Of a DNA stretch of 64,000 bases, positions 19,782-32,400 are shown in pieces. Below the pieces are notes generated by a model, which saw only the letters and a program-made list of their open reading frames with translations, ran no database searches and was not told where the DNA came from. A program made the translations under genes and the position numbers. This stretch comes from Ulota crispa (lineage: Eukaryota; Streptophyta; Bryopsida; Orthotrichales; Orthotrichaceae), in assembly GCA_963920765.1 (NCBI GenBank), contig OY987250.1:9230409-9294408 (forward strand), given 5' to 3'. Positions within the stretch are counted from its first letter, which is position 1. Each line of letters begins with the position of its first letter.

Positions 19782-22700
19782 ATGGGGTTGTTGCCGGCCA
19801 TGAATTTTCAGGTGGTAGTGCTGGCGGGCGGGTTGTCGAAGAAGCTGTACCCGCTGGTATCCAAAGACGTGCCCAAGGCGTTGCTTCCGCTCGGCAACAG
19901 GCCCGTGCTCTCCTACGTACTGGAGCTTCTGGAGGCCAGCAATTTGAAGGACATCATCCTCGTCGCTGCAGGCGAGGATGCCGCGCTCTGCGTCGGCAAT
20001 TGGATTGCGGAAGCCGTTCATGATCGCCTCCGTGTCGAGGTATAATCTTCACAGCACCTTTTCTTTCCTTTTCTCTTGCAACCCTAAATCATAACCTTTC
20101 AAGCTCTGTGTGGCGTTGTCAAACTTCCTTAATCTCATCACCTGGAGTCCCAATTTCGAATAGTTTTAGATGTGTGACAAGGTGCTACAATCAATGAGAG
20201 CGTGGCAAACTCTAGTATGTTATTTTAGCGAAGGCCATTATAGAAAGGTAGATCTCTCATCTCCCTAAAACCTAAACCCTAATCTTCCAAACTGAATGTC
20301 GATACCTTGAATGTTGTGCTACAGTCAATGGTAGTGTGCAAGAGAAGCTCACAAGAATGAAGAGGTTTAAGTGTGAGCAAAATCCTTCGCTTCTTGGAAA
20401 ATCAAAGCTAACGCAATCCACTCTGTTTAGTTCAGCCATTGCTAAACCCTATTTTGCACATTCAAACCTCGTTTATCTTACTAATTAGGGTTTTATCCTT
20501 TCACTATTACAAAGTTTGTATATGTGGCAAGTGTTTAGGGCGTTACGATAAAGAGGTTTGAGAGTGAGCAAACCTTCGCCTCTTGGAAAATTAAAGCTAA
20601 TGCCAGCCACTCTTTTTAGTTCTGCTATTGCTAAACCCTGTTTTACACATTGAAACCTCGTTTAATTTACTGCTAATTAGGGTGTTATCCTTTCACTGTT
20701 ACATAGTTTGTATGTGTGGCAAGTGTTTAGGGCGTTATGATAAAGAGGTTTGAGTGTGAGAAAACATTCGCCTCTTGCAAGTTTAAAGCTAACGCAGTCC
20801 ACTTTGTTTAGTTCAGCTATTGCTAAACCCTATTTTACACAGTCAAACCTCGTTTACCTTACTAATTAGGGTTTTATCCTTTCACTATTACCAAATTTGT
20901 ATAAAGCTAATGCAAGCCACTCTGTTTAGTTCAGCCATTGACATGGAATAAACACTACTTCACACATCTAACCTCGTTTCTTTTACTACTAATTAGGGTT
21001 TTATCTTTTTACTATTACATAGTTTGTATGTGTGGCAAGTTAGTGTTTAGGGTGAGGTTTGAGAGTAAGTTTTTGCTTTTTGGTTTCAGGTGGCTGCAGT
21101 TCCGGAGGATTGTGACACCGCCGATGCCTTGAGATCCGTGATGCACCGTTTGACGGCAGAGGATTTCTTGGTGGTCAGTGGAGATCTTGTCTCCGACGTG
21201 CCCATTGGCGCTGTTGCCGCTACTCACCGACGCCAGGGAGCTCTGGTCACTGCGTTGCTGTGCAACCGTGCGTCTCTGGGCTCTTCGGAACCAGGCAGTG
21301 AGAAGGTTAAGCAACAGCCTGTTAGTGACATCATTGGCTTGGACTCTACACAAGAGCATCTTGTCTACGTGGCTCCCGGTGCAGAGGTCAGTTCCTCTTT
21401 CCTCTCTCCTTTTCATCTCGTGAGGATTTTCATTGCAGGGGTAGAAGCTAACATTTCTGACCATTTTGATCTTTGACAGAACATTCTCTTGTTACCTGAG
21501 CTTATATCTCGAGGTCAAGGATTCTAAAGAAATACTCCCTCTGTCCCTCTAAAAACGTCTAAATAGCTTCCTTGGGAAGGATTAACCATCTGTTTAGTAT
21601 TTGTGCTAGTGACACATCCATTCTAGAATCAATATATCATCTACCAAATGTATGCAAAATCTCCAGTTTTTATGTCGCCGTTTGGGCACCCAAATTCCAT
21701 GCAAAAGTACCATATTTGTGCATAGTTTGTGAATGCTGCCAGCTCCTAATTATTTTAGTCCTTGTGCTAGTGACACATGCATTTTAGAATTAATATACCT
21801 TCTACCAAATGTATGCAAAATTTCCAGCTTTGATGTTGCCGTTTAGGCGCCCAAATTCCATGCAAGAAGTACCATATTTGTGCATGTTGCCTGCTCCTCA
21901 GTGTTGATGATTTAAAGATTAGTATCAACAATGGTACCTCATATGGGCAAGGCCAAGCTTGCTAGGAGAGGAATGCTCTCTAATTGCTTAACTTGCCCCT
22001 ATGAGATCATTGAACATGGCAAAGGCTTTCTCAACGTTTGAAATCAGCAAATGAGAGCTTTTTAGTGGTACAAGAAATGTGTTTGATTTGGAGCTTTTTA
22101 GAGGGATAGAGGGAGTAACATCTATTACTTCAAGAGGTCCTTTACAGTAGCTCTCAGATCGACATTTGTGAACAAGGAGAATCAGTATGTTGTTGCACAC
22201 CATTACATTCTGATTGAATCTTAATCATACCCTGTTTTTTACTTTGATTCTATTGTTATCGGATGGATAGTACGATGGATGCAGCAACTTAAGAATGCTA
22301 TGCATGTTTTGAGATAACGATAAGTGTATTGATGTAAGGGTTTTTCAGGGATTTGCGTTGTTTGTAGGAAAGGTATGAAGCTATGGGACAGTCTTGTGGA
22401 ATAGAGACATGCAATTGTTGTTTTGGGTGTGATTATGGTAGCACTGCAATTCCCAAACTATGCTACAGCCATTTTAAGCTTTTTTTGTTTTGTTTTTTAA
22501 TGCAGATTGAGAGGGACTTGCGAGTACGTCGCAGCCTGCTTCGCGCAGTTGGCCACATGGATATTCGAACAGACCTTGTGGACGCTCATCTGTATGCATT
22601 CAACAGGCTGTTAGTGCAGGGGGTTTTGGAATCAAGACCGACCATTAAGAGCATCAAGCAAGACTTGGTGCCGTATCTGGTGAGATCTCAACTACGGTTG

Positions 22701-25531
22701 GGAGTGCCCTCGACAGCAGTGGGGTCACCAGTTGAGGACAAGGACGCCCAGCACCAGCCTTCACTCCCAGACTTGGAGGTTTTTGCTCAATTACTGCGGT
22801 CTTCTCAAACTGGACACCGTGTCCCGGTTTCCCCACTCAAGTGCTGCACTTACATTGCAAGCAAAGGCAAATTCTGTGTGCGCGTCAACTCTTTGCAGGT
22901 GCGCTTCTTATGCACTTTTCTGTTCGGGGAAATTACAAATAGGGGCACAAAAACGAAAAATATTACAAATAGGGGCACAATTTCAAAATAATTTGTAAGT
23001 TTTTTTAAGTTTTTGTAAATTTTTTTGGTTTGGACATTGGTTGATTTAGATATATCACATCAAATGTTAGCTAACTTCCAAAAATCGTAAAGTCCTCTCC
23101 AAATCAAGCCTAAATAAAGAAATTTTAGCAAATGGGATGGCAATTTTTTGAAAGACCTCTAAGTTTTTTGGAAATTAGCTAACATTTGATGTGATATATC
23201 TAAATCAACCAATGTCTAAACCAAAAAAATTACAAAAACTTACAAATTATTTTGAAATTGCGCCCCTATTTGTAATTATTTTGAAACTGTGCCCCTATTT
23301 TGTAATATTTTTCATTTTCATGCCCCTATTTGTAATTTCCCCTTTCTGTTTTGTATTTTGTATGCACAGCTCAACGCTACAAACAAACTTAAATATGAGG
23401 GAAAATTTCATGGGTACCCCTGAAGTTTGCAATATTTACATAGATACCCCTACTTTTTCAGAAATTACACAAATACCCCTTGGACCAAAATTTTCAGGCG
23501 TTTGTTTTGTTGTATATGCCACGTCCCTTCTTTCTTTGTGCGCACATTGCTTCTTTTTTGTTTCATTACATTCCCTTCTTCAACATTGGTCATGAAGAAA
23601 GTACGCACACAACAAATAAATGCCTAAAAATTATGGTCCAAGGGGTATTTGTGTAATTTCTGAAAAAGTAGGGGTATCTATGTAAATATTGCAAACTTCA
23701 GGGGTATCCATGAAATTTTCCTTAAATATTAAAGCCAACATGTAGGGGTGAGGTAGTAAGCTCCTGAAAATATCCAGTGCATTTATGTTGCCTTGTGACA
23801 TATTTTAGTGAACAAGTGTCTAGTCCATATCAAAGAGGTATTGTTGAACCTTTCTATCTAAAACGTTTCTACTCGTACTAGATTAGAGCCATGTAAAGTG
23901 TGCTTTTGATGCGTTCTCTTCATGCTTATTTATGTGACTACACCAGTGTGAAGTCAATGTTGAACAAAATGCATTAAAACATATAAACCTGATTCTCGCC
24001 CCAATGACGTTAGGATTTTCTTGTTACTCTTTAACTTGTACAAGCGAAGGTGTCCCTCCGAAAAACAGTAATAGAGTTTCTATATTTAGACTTCACAGTG
24101 TTGAAATTATCAAATTACTCGTTTTTTTCTTAACCAACACAAGACTGGTTGATATATTAAAGCTTAGATAACAACACCTGATTGCAACACCTGCCTAAAT
24201 ATGACTCTACACAAGTCTACAATTTAGGTGTTTCTTGGTTTTGAGAATGTATACCTTAACATTGGAACCTGTGTCAGTTTTAGATCATCTACCAATGAAA
24301 CTTGAAACCCCTGTAACTTATGCATATATTATCCAAATAATGCATGCTTTGGTTCGTTGGAATTGTCTTGATAATAGGAACTATGCTTAATGGTTAATTA
24401 CGTATGGTCGCCTTAATCTGGGCACTGGAATTTGGTTGCAGGCGTATCTTGACATAAACAGAGAAGTTGCAGGAGAAGCCATCCACTTGACAGGCTACGA
24501 AGTCTCTGCTCACAATAATGTCATTCACGAGACGTCGCAGTTGGGGTGGAAGTCCACCGTGGGTCCGCAGTGCATGTTGGGAGAGGGCTCCACCCTCGGA
24601 GAGAAGTGCAGTGTGAAAAAGTCAGTGGTTGGCAGGCACTGCCGCATTGGCTCCAACGTGAAAATCATCAACTCCGTGGTTATGAACTACGTGACTGTGG
24701 AAGATGGATGTACCATCCAGAACTCCATTGTTTGTAGCAACGTGAACCTGCAAGAACGGTGTTCTTTGAAAGACTGTCAGGTGGGTGCCTTTCTTACCTT
24801 TTTTTTCCTTCCCAATCCATTCATTAATCCCCTTTTTAAAATTTCAATAGCTTCAGAAACTGGTCGTTGTGTAAGTTTTTATAACAGCGGCCTTTTCGTG
24901 GACCAGAGGATCAAATCCATCATTTATCCTATTAAGTGTTTGAATTCGAGCTTGCCATCTTACTATTGGTTTATAATATGGCAAAGAGCCTATTTAATAG
25001 TATACCAGAATGATTAATGAACTTTAAGCTTTGGATGCTCTTAAACAGAAGGGTGCAGGCCTTTAAGTGCTATAGTATGTTTTGAAAATCTCTCTATATT
25101 AATATAGCGCACTTTTTCTTAACTCCTCTCTTCTGATTTTTTTTGCTAATTATAAAAGGGGGTTTAGTCTAGAGATCGAATAATTAGGAGGACTCTTACT
25201 GGGCTACATCACCTGCAACTGGCGTTTTGAGTCTCATACGGTGCAAGGCAGTATAAAGCAACAAAGATCTAACAACCATATGAGCTGTTCATAGCACCTT
25301 GAAACCAAGGTCTTAGGATAAAAGCTATGAAAACTTGTTGGTTTATGGTCTTGTACCATATGAGTTTTTTCATTTTTTTCAATGTTGAAATGAAAAATAG
25401 GAAACCGAGTCTTTTGCCTGTACTTAACTATCTTTCTTGGGGGTGCTATATTTCAGGTGGGTCCTGGTTATGTTGTGGGGGCACGGGTGGAACTCAAGGG
25501 AGAGGCACTTGCAAAGAAGGAGAAGGCTTGA
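19782..25531 (+). CDS. EIF2B3: Translation initiation factor eIF2B subunit gamma
   Basis: Five exons, all phase 0 with GT-AG borders: 19782-20039, 21090-21386, 22506-22898, 24442-24780, 25457-25531. They give 453 residues, the usual length. With the epsilon subunit it forms the catalytic arm of eIF2B, the GDP-GTP exchange factor for eIF2 in the cytosol. The N-terminal nucleotidyltransferase-like fold starts VVVLAGGLSKKLYPL; exon 2 has DFLVVSGDLVSD; exon 3 has HMDIRTDLVDAHLYAFNR and SIKQDLVPYLVRSQLR. Exon 4 encodes left-handed beta-helix hexapeptides (IGSNVKIINSVV, VEDGCTIQNSIV). The C terminus ends in AKKEKA. ATG at 19782 is preferred over the in-frame ATG six codons later, though both are possible. 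Introns 2 and 3 carry MITEs; intron 1 is mostly tandem repeat. Confidence 0.96.
20360..21060 (+). repeat. 191-bp tandem repeat in eIF2B gamma intron 1
   Basis: The landmark AAGAGGTTTGAGAGTGAG occurs at about 20360, 20551 and 20743, with a truncated fourth unit ending at the exon 2 acceptor. Each unit contains TTTAGTTCAGCCATTGCTAA and ACTAATTAGGGTTTTATCC. The last unit merges directly into the acceptor of exon 2 (AG at 21089). Confidence 0.88.
21535..22115. mobile_element. Stowaway-like MITE in eIF2B gamma intron 2
   Basis: Ends CTCCCTCTGTCCCTCTAAAA and the inverse TTTTTAGAGGGATAGAGGGAG, flanked by TA (21533-21534, 22116-22117). The CTCCCTC start and TA target are the signature of Stowaway. 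At 581 bp it is long for the group because its interior contains a direct repeat of about 160 bp (from 21601 and 21762). It is non-coding. Confidence 0.9.
21601..21915 (+). repeat. 161-bp direct repeat inside the Stowaway element
   Basis: TTGTGCTAGTGACACAT begins at 21601 and again at 21762, with the following about 150 bases repeated at high similarity, including CTACCAAATGTATGCAAAAT. Confidence 0.85.
22926..23342. mobile_element. Mutator-like foldback element in eIF2B gamma intron 3
   Basis: A 417-bp palindrome with ends GGGGAAATTACAAATAGGGG and its inverse, flanked by nearly identical 9-bp direct repeats (TTTCTGTTC at 22917-22925 and TTTCTGTTT after 23342). A 9-bp target duplication is typical of Mutator-like elements. 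Relatives are at 51588-51897 (exact 9-bp repeat) and a 42-bp remnant at 34109-34150. Confidence 0.85.
23399..23722. mobile_element. Foldback MITE, GGGAAAATTTCATGG family, copy 3
   Basis: The cleanest copy of the family, with left end GGGAAAATTTCATGGGTA and a right-end inverse GGGGTATCCATGAAATTTTC. It lies in intron 3 of eIF2B gamma, 56 bp after the Mutator-like element. Confidence 0.88.
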
Positions 25532-26216
25532 CTGCAGCATTTTTTGTTTATTATTTTTTGTCTTCGTTCATGTTTCAGTGGCACTGTAAATGAGTCGTGT
25601 AATCTCTCCCGCCTTCGGAATTCCTAGTGGCCATGTCCTTGGCTTTCATTGGAAGAGTGTACAGTATCAGTATAGGGCTACTACCTTGGTACATCTGACC
25701 TATTTGTTCAGGTTATCATTTATAGGCGGAACAGGGTTATTTTGGGAATCGATATGTTAGATAGCTTGAGATTTGGTGATGTTAGTGGTTTTTTTTTGTG
25801 ATTAGTCGGTGCAGCTGCAATGTTTATTGCACTTGCCTGGCTCTTTTTCACTGTTTGGACGTGGGAAACTTAAGGTATGTTGACCAAGTCTAAATAAGCA
25901 TTTTCTGACCATGGTTTCTGTTATTAGGCCTATTCCACTCCATTTTAGTATTGCACTGTATTTGCATGGGTGTTCACATAGCTAAACCTTTACATGCATA
26001 GGGCATAATAATATTTACTACAAACTATTCACCTTGTTTTTATTAGTTTGAGAGTTTGGATAGGACTTACATAGTGTGAAGTCATGGCATCTCTTGTCAC
26101 CTTTGTTCTCACAAGTTCTCCCAAAATCTCTTGCGGATTTTGGCCACTTGGATCACAGTATTAGATATCATATTTAAATATTGTAGCCCACGTTACACTG
26201 ATTTTACTTAAATCAC
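25532..26216. other. 3' flank of eIF2B gamma
   Basis: Contains the presumed 3' untranslated region followed by AT-rich spacer. No further gene recognised. Confidence 0.4.
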
Positions 26217-27116
26217 TTGACCCTTTAAAGACCACACATTTTCCCAAAATCCACTAAGAAACCGGGGCAATAAGATTAGATGTGCATTTGAAACAAATAT
26301 GGACCCAATTTGAATAATCCAACTGTACAAATGTGAAGGACATCTTGTTTGTTGTAATGCATCAAAATTTCAGTTAGATCTATTGTTGGAGGTGAAATAT
26401 TATAATGATTGAGTGAGCCGTATATGGGAAATCTCTAGTTTTTCATGCTTGTGTGGTTTTGAATGGTAGTGCTTCATGCAAGTTTTGATTGAGAAGAGCC
26501 TTACATTTCTAAAAAGCAGGGTTTCCCACTTTTCCAACAAGACTAGTTTCACACAAAATAAACAAAAATAGCAATCACAAGGTGTCGCTAAGTGGACGAA
26601 AAGGGTAAATAAACCCACTTTCTTTGCTACCCTAAAACAGTTCTACAAGAAATTTGATAATTATTCTAGAAAATCCAATTGGTGAAAATAATCAAGAATT
26701 GGCCTTAAATGTACGATGAGTTTTTTTTTAAATAAATTGATAGCATCATTTCAATGGATTCTCAAATAGTACAATTGTACTACTATTATATAGAGAAACA
26801 ATACAAGCGTATTTCTTGAGTAATTTGAAGTTTTTTAAGATTGCACAATTGAAATGTGGCATTCTTCTATTGTGTTGTTGCTTTGATCCATCTTTGACCA
26901 AATATGGATACGTCTTTTGAGGCCATGATGTATAAACACCATTATTTATCAACTCCCATATCTGATTCTATTGTCGTTTTTTGGGTTGGATGCAAAATTC
27001 TTGTGCTCACAAGCATTCTTCAAGATCATTTTCCAAATTGTAGAGCAATTTTACTATATAGGCCAAAAACTACTCTCCCAAACCAAAATATGGTTTGGTG
27101 GTCTCTAAAGGGTTAA
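26217..27116. mobile_element. TTAA element, long family, near-complete copy
   Basis: Same family and orientation as 6398-7309. The left end reads TTGACCCTTTAAAGACC, with the outer TTAA changed to TTGA, and the right end GGTCTCTAAAGGGTTAA with intact TTAA. Interior landmarks such as AATGATTGAGTGAGCCGTAT are shared. It is non-coding. Confidence 0.85.
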
Positions 27117-27910
27117 GGTAATATGCTCAAATTGCAACCCCTCATAAGTTGTGAGGGAATAGTTTGTGGAAGACCTAAAGTCACAAAGAGGTGTCTACTA
27201 CAAAAAACTTTGAAAATTCATCAACAATCAATATTACTTCAAAAAATATGAAAAAATTTGTGTTATATATAGCATCTATTTCTCTTATCTAAAAATTAGA
27301 CAAAAAATCTTCCTATCTTGAAAAGCCTATGAAAAGCTAGACTAGCTCTTAAAGTAGTTGACAAGGTGAAGTAATTGAAATAATGTATGTAGTTTTTGGG
27401 CCAATGAATATTTGTGATATTGCAATCCCCACCTTATGTCCTCAAATTTTGCAAAATTTGCACGTTGCACACATATCCAATTGAGGGCCTCCTTCCATGT
27501 GAGGTGAGGTGGCTTCATAAGAGTAGGATTGGTTGTGGGTGGAAGTTCCTTGAGGCAAAGCCACTGATTATTGTGTTTGGCACTTCCATGTGGAAGAGGT
27601 GTTGTAAATAGCCCTCATCAATGGTTGGCAAAAACAAGAAAGAAGCAAATTGAAACTCATAAATGATCAATACATCAATGAAAAGTCACCAAATGTACCT
27701 AACACTTAAGTTGCTTCCATGAGCACCAATAGGGCAAACTTTTGTTGTTTAGTGCTCCTAATCATTGATGTAGTATGGAAGGACACCCTAAGAAATTTTC
27801 AGTTGTCAAGATGGGAATATTCATGTGAGTTTGTTCCACTAAGACAGCATCATCCAAGAATGCTTACGATTGACAATAAAATTTTCCTCCCTTACATATA
27901 AAGGGTCTAA

Positions 27911-28473
27911 GGGCAATTTTACACTATAGCCAACCAAGTCAAGAGGTTGTAGGATTGAGGGGTCAAACTTCATTGAGAGGACAAAGAAACGGGCAAAAAA
28001 TAGGTAACAAAATATTGTTTTTTGAATCTTTGATTGGCCTTAGTGTGAACCCACCAAAGGCCAAGTACAAAGGCCAACTCTAAAGTCCAAACTCTTGGCA
28101 ATAAACTTTCACAGCCTCTTCACTTGAATAGACATAGTGTGAAACTTCTAAAGACCAAGCCCAAAGTCCAAACCCATAATATTCTTTCAACCTACCAATC
28201 TAACAATTGATATTTTGTTAGTTCTTATTATTTCATGAAATAAAAATTGATAGCTTCTTGACCGTAGTTTGGATCTTCATTTTTGCTCAATCCAAACTTC
28301 TTTCAATGGTATGTTGCTTTAGATGAAAAACTTTTGCCATGTAAGCAATTTGGAGGAAGGCAAACTTTGGGCTTCCCCTTATGCAAAAGGTCAAAAGGCC
28401 AATTCTTGGTTTCTTGAAATCTCATTGATGAAAATTGATAACTCCTCACCCTTTGGCAATAGTGTGAACTCAC
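27911..28473. mobile_element. Harbinger-like MITE, diverged copy 2
   Basis: Left end GGGCAATTTTACACTATAGCC preceded by TAA, right end GGCAATAGTGTGAACTCA. It is related to the 349-bp element in PUS1 intron 3 but longer and with degraded ends. The motif GGTCAAAAGGCCAATTCTTGG is shared with the interior of that element. Confidence 0.65.
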
Positions 28474-28756
28474 AACAATTACATGATGAGTGCTTAAAGG
28501 CTTTTCAAAATGTTCTTCTGACACTCAAACTAAGCACACTCAAACCAAGCATGCCAAGCAATGGCCCTTGAAATCACTATTCATCTTAAGTTTAATGAGT
28601 TTTGTCCAAACTTTAATTGCTGATTGATCAATTAACTGATTGACTATTGAGACACATTTAAAAAGCAAGGGTGAGGGACAAATTTCTTGAGGGATCTCCA
28701 CAAATAGATGTGAACTCTTAGTGAGTCAAATTTTGCATGTAAAGGTGCAGATGCTC

Positions 28757-28998
28757 TTAACCCCTAAAGGACCAAGCAACCCTTTGCGACCAATACAATA
28801 CGGGATATTTTTCTTGTATTTGGAGTGCATCCACACCTTTATTACATTTGAAATCAACAAAGAAGTTAAAATATACATCAATGCTGTTCTAGTGAGGTAA
28901 TCAAGATCCCAAATTAAAACTTTTTATTGATAGCAAATGCCAGTTATACAGCAGCATACATACTATGTATTATACTGGCTCGGTCCTTTAAGGGTTAA
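28757..28998. mobile_element. TTAA-flanked MITE (short family, copy 2)
   Basis: A 242-bp element with TTAA at each end and inverted ends TTAACCCCTAAAGGACC and TTAACCCTTAAAGGACC. It is the inverted homologue of 53-291. It ends about 420 bp beyond the SCAMP stop codon and may lie in the SCAMP 3' flank. Confidence 0.88.
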
Positions 28999-29414
28999 GG
29001 CCAGCAACTCGGAATCTTATATGTACTGAAGTTCATCAGGGACTCGAAAGACAATTAGTATTCACCACTGAAAATCCGGGTTCCTGTCTTATTGCACAGG
29101 AAACATTACGGTAACCTACCTCATTGGCAATCATTCCAGAAAAATTATTGTGCAGAGAAGCACGCACAGTACTGCTGCCATACTACATGGAAACAAACGG
29201 GAGCGCCCTTCTGTCATACCATGAGGCTCGTAAACAACTCAACTTCACCTGGCCGAAGACTCTGACAAAAAAGATACTCTTCCCTACAAAATCCCCGAAA
29301 CTCTACGTAAAACTTCACTTAACAATCAATCAAATTTCTAATCAATATCTACGAAGTACCTAAATCCAGAACATATGGGATACTTTTAGCTGGCATACAT
29401 AAATCCCTCCGAAA

Positions 29415-32400
29415 TCATATTGAAGCTCTGAAAGCTCCAGCCGCAGCTTCTCGCTTGAGCTGCGCTGCTTTTCCAGAGCCCCTAAAGTAATTGTACACTT
29501 CCTGTGAATATCAACAAATACAATCATTAGCTTTACCAATTATAAAGAAAACACTCAACAATGTTGCCGATTGATATCTTAATAGCGTCAAGTACTTTCA
29601 AACTAGTACAAACACAGCTGTAGGCATCCCAGAAGAGAAGCCTAAAACTCATTCAGCCAAATGCAACTCTCATGGGAGTGACTGGAACAAATATCAGCCT
29701 CACATCCAGAGTTTCATTTCACAGTCCATATGGAAAGCAGATGCAGCCCTTCTTTCTCGAAAGGACAAAACGGAACTGTGACATCAACGATGGGTTTGAC
29801 AGACATATAGAGCTACTCATTATTCAAACAACACTACGGAAAAGAGGCAGAAGGTTTTAAGGTTTATTACCTTGAGAACCCAGAGACTTAGAAGAAACTC
29901 AAGCGTGAACAAGATGAAGCCGATCACATAAAAAATCTGCAAAAAGAAGGAGCAGCCAAGTTTCAGAATACAAACGTACAACCTAACATGTGTTCCCATC
30001 CACGATTTTCAAGTATGCTTGTGCAAACTAGCCTGCTTATGTAACAGATCATAAAATGAACTAAAAAAGCAATTTCTACAAACAATACGCTAAAAAGTAA
30101 GTCAACAATATTTGAATATGCCACCTAGCGTTTTATTGATAAGAGATAAATTAAAACGTGACAGAATCAATACTAGAAAGGAACAAATAAGAGCTGAAGA
30201 GCAAGACTTACAGCAACGACGGTATTTTCTCCAAATAAGCCAATAGTAGGCCAAAGTCCCCTGCATTTACAATACAACTTATGAGCTAAACACAACATAC
30301 ATGAACCTGTATCTATAAAAACACCCAAACACCTGAATTCCTGGCAACTGAGATCCCCTACTAAGCACATCTCATAAATTCAATAGAAACTACAAACAAA
30401 CCGAAGTCCCAAATAGGATCAATGCTAATTAGTCCTGTGCACACTTACGCAAGAGATTTCCCCTTAAAGAAAATCGGTGGAGCAACAGCAGCCAATAAAA
30501 CGAATCCAAGATGGAGCTATACAATGTCAACACAAAACGAGCACAACGTTTAGAATATTCGTGAGAGTTCATCAAGTCCTATATGACGCTGCAAGGTATT
30601 GAATACAAATCAAAATCAATAAACCAAAAAGATTATGTGCAATTATCTGTTCGGTAGATACCTCCAAATACTGATAGTACATAATATGGATCTAATTGTA
30701 CTGTTCAATCAAGTCACAATGCAAGTGACCGTCATATTGAGACGTGGATATTGAACTTACACAGTAGAAGATAAAGAACCAACCGAACTTTAGGGCACTG
30801 TCAGACCTGTCACAACACAATATCCATTAAGTATCAACAATGATTATCTTCCTGTACTGATGTGCAGATCTGAAAACAGTAGAAACCAGAAGATACACAA
30901 GCGGATTGTTCACAACATATATAGAAGAGGTATCTAAGTCCGTACTGCACACCTCATTGCACGATAAAGTGGCCTGTACCACAGAAAGTAGGAAAGAGGA
31001 TAGCCTGCTAGTACAAAGATGATACCCAAAAGCCATATTTGCACGCCTGCCATCACCACAATAAAATCATTAGCCTACAAACTAGATAAACATATCTGGC
31101 AGTTCACGCAAATAAACACACAAGATTCGGATACAAGAAATGTCAGAAGAAAAATCGGAGGTAAACTAACTCACCGCCAGGGCCTAGAATCCAGGCAACT
31201 GTTGTGCAGACGAAGTTCCAAAACAGACAAAGCAATATTCCTGGCACAGAGCCACAATAGTACGTCAGTATGCAATGAAATAGATGCATTTGATAGCATT
31301 GTCTTGAACTAGAAACACACATGGAAGGTATAACCTAAACCCGTGCTCACACTCATTCTTAAATCATTTGATATGTGACAAGTTCATAGCTTAAAATCAG
31401 GAACTGAGGTCACTAGACACTGCAGTAAAGATTCATACCTAACCAGCTGTAATAAGCGTAGGTCTGTAATTGTTGAGTATGTGCTGGTATGTCATTTGCA
31501 ATATCATGATGTAGGATGGGCACAAATGGAGGCCAGTTTTTGTCCTCGATAAGAATACCAGCTGAACAATGCTCACCAAAACCAACAATCAACGTCAAGC
31601 TGCTTAATGTAAGAATCCACCCACATTCAACCATAAGATAACCTAAACCTAGCTCCAAGTAAATTTTCCCCTAATCTACAACCGAGATTCAAAAATATTA
31701 TCACAAGAAAAAAATAAAAAAACATCACATCAGGGTGCATATCAAAAATACCAATGTCTATAGCGACTTCTAGAAGTATATACAAACCAAACACGAACCT
31801 TTAGCTGCTGCCTCCTCTCTCCGTTTTAGCTCCTATGAATCAGCAGAACACTTTAATTAGTACCTGAAAAATCCTACCCTAAAGAGCAGTTATCGGTTTC
31901 AAAATCAAGGAGCCTAGTATCCATACCCCTTTCATTGCAGCCATATCACCCTAAACATTCTCAAACATCTTAAGCTGGCCAAGGTGTATTCCTATCCATA
32001 TACAGGGACTCAGCAGATTCCACAACAGTACAAAGTGAAACTGCATCCTATCAAGTATAACAGCACTTATCACAACACCTTCTCTTTCTTCTTTAGCTCG
32101 TCTTCCTTGGCCTTGAGCTCTTTCTCCTTTCTTTTCAGTTCCTGCCAAGATCAAGAAAACTACCAATCACTTAGAATCAACACAGAAAAAAAGAGGAAAA
32201 GGTAGACGAACAATACACAACGCGCAGAGTGTGGAGGCAACTGACTGTTGAAACATCAGAAAAAGGGGCACCGAACGAGAAAGGCAAGACAAAAGATGAT
32301 ATCATAACAACTTACTTTTGCGTTACCAAGGGGAATGTCCACCGTTGCATCGTTTGAAAAAACTGGTTCATGCGGAAGAGGTGATATTGTATTCACCTGT

